This document shows, piece by piece, positions 54,205 to 63,200 of a DNA stretch of 64,000 nucleotides (its first letter is position 1; each line of letters begins with the position of its first letter). Made by a program: the position numbers and the translations under genes. The notes below the pieces were generated by a model that saw only the letters and a list, made by a program, of their open reading frames with translations, ran no database searches and had not been told where the DNA came from. Source of the stretch: Amarolinea sp964580725 (GTDB lineage Bacteria > Chloroflexota > Anaerolineae > SSC4 > Amarolineaceae); assembly GCA_964580725.1 (NCBI GenBank), contig CAZOLV010000015.1:1-64000 (forward strand), read 5' to 3'.

Positions 54205-57200
54205 TCAGGAGTTGAGCCGCAACCAATCGGCCAGGGCGTAGAGATCGCTCGGGACACGTTCGACCTGGCAGCCGGCCAGGCGCAGGTCGTATTCGACGCT
54301 AGGGCTGACAAGGGCGGTGTCTCCCAGGATGACGACGCGTTCAGCTTTGGCGGCCTGAGCGGGATCGAAGCCGACCATGACGTCGGGGTGCAGGGCCAGG
54401 TAGGGGGACAGAAGGCGCAGTTGGTTTTGCACGAGGGAGGCCTGGTGGGCCGCGTCGCGCCCAAGCAGTAAGAACTGGCGCACGAGCGGGCCTTCCGGCT
54501 CAGGCTCCGGGTCCGGGATGGTGAGAGAGACATTGGCGCTGGTCAGGCCATCGAGCGTGACGCTGGTCGAGGCGGCGTAGTCGGGCAGATAGACGCTGTA
54601 GAGACCGGCGGTAAGATCGCCGAACTCGAATTCGCCGGCGGCGTCGCTCAGTGTTTGGGCTTGCAGACGGTCATCGCGGTGCAGTTCGGCGGCGATGCCT
54701 TCGGCGGGAGCGCCGCTGGTATGTTGGACGAGACCGGACAGCAGGCTGTGGGCGGGCGGGCGCAGATCGAGCGGGGGCAGTTCGAAGGTCTGGCCTTCAT
54801 TGAGCATGATGTCGGGGCGCACCTGGCGCTGAGGGCCGTCGCCGGCGCTAATCTGGTAGCGTCCGGGCGGCAGGCCGGAGAAGCTGTAGCGCCCTTCGGC
54901 GTCGAGAGGAACGGCGCGACGCCAGGAGAGCGGGCTGGTGCGGGCCAGACCGACAAGGGCGCCGGCGGGCAGGCCGATGACGCGACCGCTCAGGGCGGCG
55001 GTGAGGGACATGCGGCGTTCGACGGTGTTGGCGCCGTCGAGGCTGAAGGGGCCGCCGAGACGGGCGATGCGTTCGATCTGTAGTTCGTAGCCGTCGCCAG
55101 GAGGAAGGTCGCGCAACTCGAATTCGCCGCCAGCGGGGAGATTGCGACGCAGGGCGCCGTCGGGGAGCGCACTGCCGGTGAGGAGGATGACGCTGTTGGG
55201 CGGTGGGTTGACGATCTGGCCGCGCACGATGCTTTGGTTGCGCTGGACAGGCTGGAGCTGAAACGTCACATCCCAGAAGAAAGAATCGCCAGACTGGCCG
55301 GGGACGGAGATGGTGGAGAGCCAGGGGGTGGCGTCGCTTTCCCAGTCGCCCTGAATGACCTGGATCTGGAACTGGCCGGCAGAAGCAAGGAACTCGAAGA
55401 AGCCGGCAGGCTTGAAGGGGTCGCGACCGGTAAGCGTTTCAGGAAAGCGGGTGTCGGGGTCAGGGTTGGGCCAGGACATGCGCAGGTTGATGCCATCGAG
55501 GCCGGCGCCTTGTGCGTCGAGGACGCGACCGATGATGCGGCGCGGGGAACCGACGGCGGGTTGAGTTGCGAGGACGCGGTAGCGGAACTCGGGCGGCGCG
55601 GGCAGGCGCAGATCGTGCGAGGCGCTGCTCCAGCCATCGAGGGTGAAAACGGGGGAGATCGTGGAGCCGCATGCGATCTGATAGAGGCCCGGGGCGAGGG
55701 GGCCGAAGTGATAGCGCCCCTGGCCGAGAGTGATCTGTTGGGCCAGCGTTTGGGGGGCAGAGCCAGCGGTGCGCAGTTCGATGATTTCGCCGACCTGGGG
55801 ACGGCCGTTGCGCAGGGCCTGGCCGGTGATGGCGGAAAAAGTGCCGCCGGCGGGCAGGGTGATGGTGGGGGCATATCTTTGACCATCGGCAAGGGTAAAG
55901 CTGGCGAGATCGGGACCGTCGCGCAGGGTCAGGGTGTAGACGGCGGCGGGCAGGTCGGAAACGTCGAAGGCGCCGCCGGGCTGGGCGTCAAGCCAGAGGG
56001 GGGCGTGGCCGGCAGCTTGCAGGCGCAGGCGCACGGGGCCGGGCGCGCTGCCGTCGTTCAGCAGCAGACGACCTTGCAGAAGGGCGGTGCGCGGTGTGTT
56101 GGCAGGCCAGATGCGGGCAGTGGGGGGCAGCGCCTTGAGGGCTTCGATGATGGGAAGGCGGCCAGTGAGACCAAACTGCTCGTCCCACCAGTGAGTGTAC
56201 CAGCTCATGGTCTCCCAGGCGGGGGTGTAATCGCCCAGAGGACGCGAGGCGATGAGCCAGGTGCACAGGGCGAAATACCAGTCGGGGGTGAGGTTGGATT
56301 GCATCTGGCGGACGATGCCGATCTGCATTTCCATCTGCTGCGTGGGGATGATCTTGTTGTAGCGTTTGTCGTCGCCCCAGCCGACGACGGGGCCGCCCTC
56401 CGTGCTGATGACGGGGACGTAGAAGCCGAGGGCATCGTAGATCATCTTGCCGGCGGCTTCATAGCCGCGGAAACAGTTGGGATCATCGAAGATGGTGATG
56501 CCGGGGCGCTTGCGTTCGCGGCGCAGGCGGTTGATGGTCTGATCGTCGGGGTTGGGGGATTCACGCAGACGGAAGTCCCACGACCAGGCGCCGTAGCGGT
56601 CGTACTCGACCTGGGTGAGCGGTTCGCCGAGCTGATTCACGGCGTCGTCAGGGTAGTCCAGGGGGTGATTGAGGGTGTAGTTGTGGATGGCGACCCAGGC
56701 GCCTCGTTCGAAGAGGTCACGCCGGCCGCGGGCGATGACACGGGCGATGGGGTTGTCGGTGCTGCCTGGTCCCATGGCGGGCAGGGCAGGCAGTCCGCCG
56801 CGCTGCAAAATTTCGTCGGCCTCGCGGATGAAGTTGTCCACCACGATGTCGAGCCAGTTGGAAGGCATGGTTTTGCCCTCCCACTCGGCGGGCAGGTCTG
56901 GCTCGTTGTTGGTCTCGAAATAGCGCACGCCAACAGCGACAAGGCGACTGACCGTCTCGAACTCGCGCCCGCCGAGGCCGCGCGGATTGGGGCACTCCTT
57001 GAACAGGCGCACGATGGGCATGATGCCGGCCTGCAACATGCGCTGGCAAATTTCCAACGATGAGCCGCCGCCGTCATCCAGCAGCTTGACCCACTTGATG
57101 TGTGTGGCCTGGAGTTCGGAGATCCAGAAGTCAAGCTCGCCTGCGGTCACGTCGTGAGGCGCCGCCGACCACCTGACAGCCAGCGCAGCGGGATCGCCCT

Positions 57201-57375
57201 CCTGCCCGGCAAAAGGGGAACGGTAGATGCGGGCCGACATGGCGTACTGGGGATCGCCGGCGGTTTTGGCGGCGACGTGGGTCGGTTCGTTGCTTGGATG
57301 GTAGACACGCGCCGACCAATGAATGCCGCGCCCGTTGTCGTCTGGAGGGCGTGGGAAGTCAGCAATTTGCATCAT
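54205..57375 (-). CDS. glycoside-hydrolase-like barrel with prealbumin-type repeats
   Basis: A 1056-residue protein. Residues about 75-420 look like a clan-A (beta/alpha)8 barrel: HIKWVKLLDDGGG, GIMPIVRLFKECPN, GVRYFETNNEPDLPAEWEGK with the acid/base candidate E158 in NNEP, GAWVAIHNYTLNHP, and FYVPVISTEGGPVVG with nucleophile candidate E326. Residues 425-955 hold several carboxypeptidase-regulatory-like repeats (GLPPGRYQISAGDGPQ, DLPAAVYTLTLRDGPD, DLTAGLYSVYLPDYAA). The last 95 residues (LVRQFLLLGRDAAHQASLVQ, RVVILGDTALVSPSVEYDLR) match the C-terminal domain of the downstream gene. No signal peptide is seen at MMQIADF, odd for such an architecture. It would act on a polysaccharide; the substrate cannot be told. 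It is divergent from a beta-helix lipoprotein gene. Confidence 0.8.
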   Translation of the reverse strand: MMQIADFPRPPDDNGRGIHWSARVYHPSNEPTHVAAKTAGDPQYAMSARIYRSPFAGQEGDPAALAVRWSAAPHDVTAGELDFWISELQATHIKWVKLLDDGGGSSLEICQRMLQAGIMPIVRLFKECPNPRGLGGREFETVSRLVAVGVRYFETNNEPDLPAEWEGKTMPSNWLDIVVDNFIREADEILQRGGLPALPAMGPGSTDNPIARVIARGRRDLFERGAWVAIHNYTLNHPLDYPDDAVNQLGEPLTQVEYDRYGAWSWDFRLRESPNPDDQTINRLRRERKRPGITIFDDPNCFRGYEAAGKMIYDALGFYVPVISTEGGPVVGWGDDKRYNKIIPTQQMEMQIGIVRQMQSNLTPDWYFALCTWLIASRPLGDYTPAWETMSWYTHWWDEQFGLTGRLPIIEALKALPPTARIWPANTPRTALLQGRLLLNDGSAPGPVRLRLQAAGHAPLWLDAQPGGAFDVSDLPAAVYTLTLRDGPDLASFTLADGQRYAPTITLPAGGTFSAITGQALRNGRPQVGEIIELRTAGSAPQTLAQQITLGQGRYHFGPLAPGLYQIACGSTISPVFTLDGWSSASHDLRLPAPPEFRYRVLATQPAVGSPRRIIGRVLDAQGAGLDGINLRMSWPNPDPDTRFPETLTGRDPFKPAGFFEFLASAGQFQIQVIQGDWESDATPWLSTISVPGQSGDSFFWDVTFQLQPVQRNQSIVRGQIVNPPPNSVILLTGSALPDGALRRNLPAGGEFELRDLPPGDGYELQIERIARLGGPFSLDGANTVERRMSLTAALSGRVIGLPAGALVGLARTSPLSWRRAVPLDAEGRYSFSGLPPGRYQISAGDGPQRQVRPDIMLNEGQTFELPPLDLRPPAHSLLSGLVQHTSGAPAEGIAAELHRDDRLQAQTLSDAAGEFEFGDLTAGLYSVYLPDYAASTSVTLDGLTSANVSLTIPDPEPEPEGPLVRQFLLLGRDAAHQASLVQNQLRLLSPYLALHPDVMVGFDPAQAAKAERVVILGDTALVSPSVEYDLRLAGCQVERVPSDLYALADWLRLNS

Positions 57376-57502
57376 GATGGACCTCCGTCTTCTGTGGCTT
57401 CTGTCCTACGGGCTGCAACGCGCTTACGTCGCCGCCAGGCCTATTGCATCGTCAACGACAAGCAGCGGGAGCTTAAAACAAGATGCCAACCCTGTCAAGT
57501 TG

Positions 57503-57616
57503 CGGGTGGCAGCGATTGCAAAGGAGGCGCACTTGTGCCATTTTTTGCTACCAAACTTCGGCAGCGTGATCCGTCCCCGGGTGGCAGCGATTGCAAAGGA
57601 GGCGCACTTGTGCCAT
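57503..57616. repeat. 39-bp direct repeat, two copies 75 bp apart
   Basis: Perfect copies at 57503-57541 and 57578-57616 (each beginning CGGGTGGCAGCG and ending CACTTGTGCCAT) are separated by 36 unrelated bases. Each holds a small GCAC-TT-GTGC hairpin and an AAAGGAGG box. They lie in the 304-base interval between divergent genes, which contains no gene. See the rejected CRISPR reading. Confidence 0.93.
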
Positions 57617-57679
57617 AATGTGGCCCTGACCCAACGAAAACAACAACAATTGATGCAGAGTGTCTGCCGGGAGGGTGCG

Positions 57680-60202
57680 ATGAGGAAACATGCGCTGTTC
57701 ATCGTCTTTTGGTCGTTTTTGCTGGTCGCCTGCCTTGCGGGGCCGGGCGCAGATCAGCCGCCGGCGGTCGGTCAACCGTCGCCCGATCTGGCCACAGCGA
57801 CGCCCTCGCCCACCCCTGCGCCTCTGACCTGGCAGGCCACCGCGCTGATCACGTCGCCGTTTCAGGTGATCTTGCCAAACGAGGGCGACGACTATCAGCG
57901 CCAGGAAATATACGGCAGCGGCTTCACGCCCGATTTCGACGTGCGCTGGACGATTCAGGCTCGGGCCGATGCGCTGATCCCCGACGTCGGCGAGGCCAGT
58001 ACCGGTCTGGTATTTCTTGGCTATGCGAAGGATGGCAACATGCAATCGCTCTTCCTGGTTTATCAGGGCGGCACGTGGAATCTCCTCTACCAGCCGCGGC
58101 AAGACGAACCGGAATTCTCACTGGAGGCGTCCTTTGCAGAACTGACCGACCCGGCGCAAACGTTCGAACTCACACTGTCGCGACGCGCCGGTCATCTGGC
58201 GCTCAGCACGGCGCAGGGTTTCGAGTTTCAACGGCGCTGGAAAGGACGCCTGTTCAACGACGCCAAGATCATCGTAGCGACGGCGCAGATGGGGCCGCAC
58301 ACCAGGCTCACCCTGTCGCAACTGATCGTTGCGCAACGACGAGCGCAGGAAGCGACCCCGCCCCCCGACTTGCCGCCCGGCTTCGTCACGCCAACGCCCA
58401 GGCCGGGCGGGAATGGCGCGCCGGCCTTCGTCTTTCATGTGGCAACCGATGGAGATGACCACAATCCTGGCACGGCAGCGCAGCCCTTCGCCTCGATTGC
58501 CCATGCCCGCGCGGTCATTCGCACCGTCAACCAACGGATGAACGGGCCGATCATCGTGGAGGTGCATGGCGGGACCTATGCGCTGCGCCAGCCGCTGCAG
58601 TTCGACCAGAGCGATTCGGGTCAGAACGGCTATGCGATCATCTACCGGGCGGCGGCGGGCGAAACGCCGATCCTGTCGGGCGGCGCGGCGGTGACCGGCT
58701 GGCGCCGTGTGCCGGACAGCCCGCTCTGGACGATCACCGTGCCGGCGACGATTGGCGCGTTTCGCCAGCTTTACGTCAATGATGTCCGTGCGCAGCGCGC
58801 CGTAGCCAGCGCGCCGATCGTTGGGCTGCGTTGGGCGGCAGGAGACTTCAGCGCGCGCGATGGCATCGTCATCGAGGCCGGGGCCATGCCCAACTTCACC
58901 CGCCCGCAAGATCTGGAACTGCACTGGATCTACGATTGGAAGGATATGCGCCTGCCGGTGCGCACCGTCAGTCACAGCGACGACGGCGCGCTGACGATCT
59001 GGCTGAAACAGCCCTATTACGCCAATGCGCTGGCCATGGAGGGCGAGAATGGGGGTCACGCCTGGATCCCGCGCTACGATGCGCCGTTCTATTTCGAAAA
59101 CGCGCCCGAACTACTCGATCAACCCGGTGAGTGGTATTTCGACGCCGTCACGCGCACGCTGTTCTACTGGCCGCGCGCCGGCGAGGAGATGAGCCAGGCC
59201 GAGGCGATCATCCCGCAGGCCACCACGCTGCTGGAGATCGGCGGCGGCGCGGTGGGTCAGGAGGTGCATGATCTCGTCTTCGAGGGGCTGGTGTTTGCAC
59301 ATGCGGGCTGGACGCGGGCCAGCGAGCAAGGGACATTTGGTTGGCAGGCGCAAAGCCTGATCTTTCAGACCGACTGGAACACTCTGGCGGAAGAGATGAC
59401 CCCGGCGCATGTACGGTTGAATTCCGCACGGGCGCTGCGATTCGACCACTGCCACTTCGAACACCTGGGCGCGGCGGCGCTCGGCCTGATCAACAATGTG
59501 TTCGATGTGACGGTGCATGATAATCAGTTTTGGGACATCGGTGACAGCGCCGTCGTGCTTGGACACTGGGAGCACGTGCAGATCACGGCGCCCTCGCTCC
59601 AGCAGCCCGCGCATGACAACACGATCAGCAATAACTTGATCGAGGACGTCGGCGCCGAGTATTGGGGCGCGCCGGCCATCACGGCATATTACGTACACGA
59701 TGTGCAGATCGTGCATAACGAGATTGCGAACATTCCTTTCACCGGTATCTCGCTTGGATGGGGCTGGTCGTTTGCGCCCGGCTCGACGACGGCGCATGAC
59801 AATTACGTGGCCTACAATGCAATCAGCGATTCGATGCTGCGGGCCAGTGACGGCGGCGGGCTGTACACACTTGGGCAACAACCGGGTACCATTTTCGAGC
59901 GCAACGTCGTGCGGCGCATGGCCGGGGAACATGCCTGTCTCTACGCCGATGAAGGCTCGGCCCACATCACGTTTCGCAGCAATGTGTGCGACAGCGCGCC
60001 TGAATGGCTGTACATTTGGGTTGACACGATCCACGATCTGGATGTTCTCGGTACGTTCACCAACGTGGCAAGAATGCGCAATCAGGGGGTCAACATTCAT
60101 ATCTCGAACACGACTTATGTCAATGGGCAAAACTGGCCCCCCGCCGCCCAAACGATCATCGCCCAGGCAGGCCGGGTGAGATCATTTCCATCCACCCCTT
60201 GA
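57680..60202 (+). CDS. right-handed beta-helix lipoprotein (GH141/polysaccharide-lyase-like)
   Basis: The start is at ATG 57680 (MRKHALFIVF), giving 840 residues. A lipoprotein signal (FWSFLLVACLAG) places the lipidated cysteine at C18. A Pro/Thr-rich linker (DLATATPSPTPAPL) follows, then a LamG-like beta domain to about residue 225 (LFLVYQGGTWNLLYQPRQDE). Residues from about 250 (VATDGDDHNPGTAAQPFASI) to 820 form a right-handed parallel beta-helix with rungs such as FEGLVFAHAGWTRAS, NTISNNLIEDVGAEYWGAPA, VHNEIANIPFTGISLGWGWS and ERNVVRRMAGEHACLYADEG. This order is typical of GH141 and related secreted carbohydrate enzymes; catalytic residues cannot be fixed from the sequence alone. It probably acts at the cell surface on polysaccharides, next to a GH-like barrel gene on the other strand. 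Confidence 0.85.
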   Translation: MRKHALFIVFWSFLLVACLAGPGADQPPAVGQPSPDLATATPSPTPAPLTWQATALITSPFQVILPNEGDDYQRQEIYGSGFTPDFDVRWTIQARADALIPDVGEASTGLVFLGYAKDGNMQSLFLVYQGGTWNLLYQPRQDEPEFSLEASFAELTDPAQTFELTLSRRAGHLALSTAQGFEFQRRWKGRLFNDAKIIVATAQMGPHTRLTLSQLIVAQRRAQEATPPPDLPPGFVTPTPRPGGNGAPAFVFHVATDGDDHNPGTAAQPFASIAHARAVIRTVNQRMNGPIIVEVHGGTYALRQPLQFDQSDSGQNGYAIIYRAAAGETPILSGGAAVTGWRRVPDSPLWTITVPATIGAFRQLYVNDVRAQRAVASAPIVGLRWAAGDFSARDGIVIEAGAMPNFTRPQDLELHWIYDWKDMRLPVRTVSHSDDGALTIWLKQPYYANALAMEGENGGHAWIPRYDAPFYFENAPELLDQPGEWYFDAVTRTLFYWPRAGEEMSQAEAIIPQATTLLEIGGGAVGQEVHDLVFEGLVFAHAGWTRASEQGTFGWQAQSLIFQTDWNTLAEEMTPAHVRLNSARALRFDHCHFEHLGAAALGLINNVFDVTVHDNQFWDIGDSAVVLGHWEHVQITAPSLQQPAHDNTISNNLIEDVGAEYWGAPAITAYYVHDVQIVHNEIANIPFTGISLGWGWSFAPGSTTAHDNYVAYNAISDSMLRASDGGGLYTLGQQPGTIFERNVVRRMAGEHACLYADEGSAHITFRSNVCDSAPEWLYIWVDTIHDLDVLGTFTNVARMRNQGVNIHISNTTYVNGQNWPPAAQTIIAQAGRVRSFPSTP

Positions 60203-60247
60203 CTTGCCTGTGAACAGGGTATATACTCCAGCAAAGGAGCAGGCACA

Positions 60248-63200
60248 ATGAGCGAGCTTCGTCATCAGTCAGTTCATGCCGGTCGCCGGGTCAGCGTGGC
60301 AACTGTCCTCCTGGCTGTGACCGGTATCCTCCTCGCCCTCGCGGCTGCCCACGCCAATCGTGGTGAAGCCGGACCAGCAGCCCACATCGAACCCGCCGCT
60401 GATCTCACCCCCTCTACCGAGGTCCAGATTGATCCACCCTGGACTCCATCCACCCCCTTGTCGGCCACCTGGGACATCGAAGAGGACATTCCCGGCTCCA
60501 ATCCCGGCCGTTCGGCCGGCCTGTCCCAACACAGCCTGGCCGTGGATGCCGATGGCCAGGTCTTCGTGTTGTGGGAGTACGATGGCCACATTGATGACCC
60601 AAACCCTGAGGTGAGCGAATTACGCTTCGCCTCCCGACCGGCCGTCGGCGGCTGGACCGCGCCGGCCACCCTGACGACCCGCAGCGTGAGCTGCGGCGGC
60701 TGTCACAATGACCGCCCGAACAGCAACACAGTGCCAGCGCACGCCCTGGCGCTCGATCCGGCTGGCAACCTGCAGGCTGTCTGGATGCACCGCCAGGTTG
60801 CCAATCCCGACCTGGACCGTTCCTGGCCCTACGTCGCCTTCCGCCCGGCCGGCGGCGCCTGGAATGCCCCCACCTTGGCCTGCGACCTCGGCAACAACTG
60901 CTACGCCGATGCAACCCCGCCAGACCTGGCCATTGACCGGGCCGGCAACGCCATTGCTCTGTGGGTCGAGCGGCGCGACGACACCGATGGCGACGGCAAT
61001 GACGACTGGAACGTCTTTTCAGCCTACCGGCCCGCCGGCGGAACCTGGGGGCCGCATCGCCGCGCCAGCACGCGGCCGGTTTCCAACGATGGCGACAGCC
61101 TCTCGGTCGCCCTGGATGACGCCGGCAACGCCTATGCTTTGTGGGCGCCGCGCTATGAGATCAGCTACCCGACTGGCTCCTTCTTCTTTGCCACGGCCCG
61201 GGCGGGCGGCCAGTGGCAGGCGCCGGTCGCCCTGTCCGATGGCCTGCCAGCCGGGCGCGCTTGGGATCCCGCGCTCACCGTTGATGCCGCTGGCAACGCC
61301 TTCGCCGTCTGGACCCTCAAGCGAGACGGCGCCAACACCCTGCCCGAAGTGCGTTTCGCCTATCGGCCGGCCCAGGGCGCTTGGAGCGCCTCCAGCCGGC
61401 TGGCTGTCGAAGCCGACGACATGCAGCAGCACTCGCCGGCAATCACCAGCGACGCGGCTGGCAACGCCTACGCCCTGTGGCTCACCAGGCAAGGCCCCTA
61501 CAACTGCATCGTTCATTTCTCCATGAAGCCGCCCGGCCAGTCCTGGAGCCAGCCAGAAACCGTGCATCAGCGACTGGATCGCTGGATTGACTGTTACACC
61601 CCGCCCGCCATCGCCGTGGACCCCAGCGGTCGCGTGTACGCCGCCTATCGCACCGGCCGCTGGCCCACCTATGGCATGGCCCTGGCCATTCGCGGCAACA
61701 CCATCACCGTGCAGGGCAAAGTGCGGGTCATCCCTGAGCTTGACCAGGTGGATCCGCTGATCGGTGTGCCGGTGGCGCTCGTGCGCGAGGGCAAGGAACT
61801 GCAGCGGGTCATCACCGAGGCGCCCGATGGCCGGTACATCCTGCCCAACGTGCCGATCACCAACAACCTGGTCATCAGCATCACTTTGCGTCACGAGGCC
61901 AAAACCCCGCCCACGTTTCAGGTGGTGCATCAACTGCCCGAAGCTCTGGGAGGCCCGGTCATCTACGCCACAACCAGGCCTTTCACGGTCACTGCATCAA
62001 CGCCAAACCCGTGGGTTCGCAACATCCATTTTGCCGATCGCTTCAACGACCCGCCGCTCGAAACTGGCCGCGGCATTCCGCTTGACCGTCTGGACGACGC
62101 AGCGGTCATCTACTATCGCACCTACCAGGCCTGGAAGCTGGCCGACAGCATGAGCCAATCCTTCGACCTGCTACTTCCGGTTGACATCGTGGCGTTTTCG
62201 AACAGCAACGGCACATACTGGAGCGGTCCGCGCAGCAATGACGTGAACCCGCCCGCCGATGCCTTCATCAATTTCGACCCAGCCGCCAGCGCCATCGCAG
62301 CCGAACATCCCAATCGCCCCGACAACCAGGAATGGCACGAGTTCGCCCACCATCTGTTGGCCGATGCGCTGGGCGACGCCATGCCAGAGGACCCGCTCGT
62401 CTGTCCGCCCGGCGGAGCTTTTGGACAAGATTGCAACCATTATGGCTACGTGAACGCCACCACCAATGACTCATGGACGGAAGGCTTTGCCGAATTCTAC
62501 GCCCTGGTCGTCGCCCGCGATATCGAGGGTGAGTTTCGCCCTGATTTGTATCACTGGGAAGGCCGCGATGACAGCCTGGAGGCAAACTACCGGGCCTGGG
62601 ACATTGTTTATCCGCCCTATGTGAGCGACGAGGAGTTTGCGGCGGCTGGCCTGCTTTGGGACCTGATAGATCCGGTGGATGCGGCCGACGCCTCGATCCT
62701 GACCGACTCGCAAGGAATCACCACCACCTACGCCGATTGCGTGGAGGTGAGTCTGGCCAATCAACTGTGGAGCATCCTGACAACCGACTGGGGCGACGCG
62801 GTACCTCGTCCGCCCGGCGAACCCCAAGCCTACGGCGGCTGGGTGTTCGATATCAAACACCTCTACGACATCCTGAAACTCCAGGGGGTCGGTTCTGCTC
62901 ACTCCCACGGCCGCGCCATGAGCGACCTGGACGAACTTTTCGTGGCCCACGGCTTCTTCGCCGACATCGCCCCAACCAACCGCGCTTATGATCCCGGCGA
63001 AGAGATCGGACGCGCCGCCTACATGACCTACACCCACCCGTCGGGCGTCGTCATTTCCGCACGGCCAGAGCGCCGCGATCGGCCCGCCATTCCAGGCTCC
63101 ACCATCGCCTTCCAGGCCCTTGACTCAGTCACAGGCGCTCCTGTCGCCGTGCGAGACTTCACGGTCGAGGTGCGTTTTGCTCCACCCTTCGATTTCCTGA

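Noticed and set aside
57503..57616. CRISPR array with two repeats and one spacer
   Set aside because: Only two copies, repeats adjoin a promoter region, no leader and no cas gene in the window. Kept as a direct repeat only.
57323..57679. Upstream in-frame extension of the beta-helix lipoprotein gene
   Set aside because: It would read through both 39-bp repeats and bury the lipoprotein signal peptide at residue 120; ATG 57680 gives a proper lipoprotein leader.
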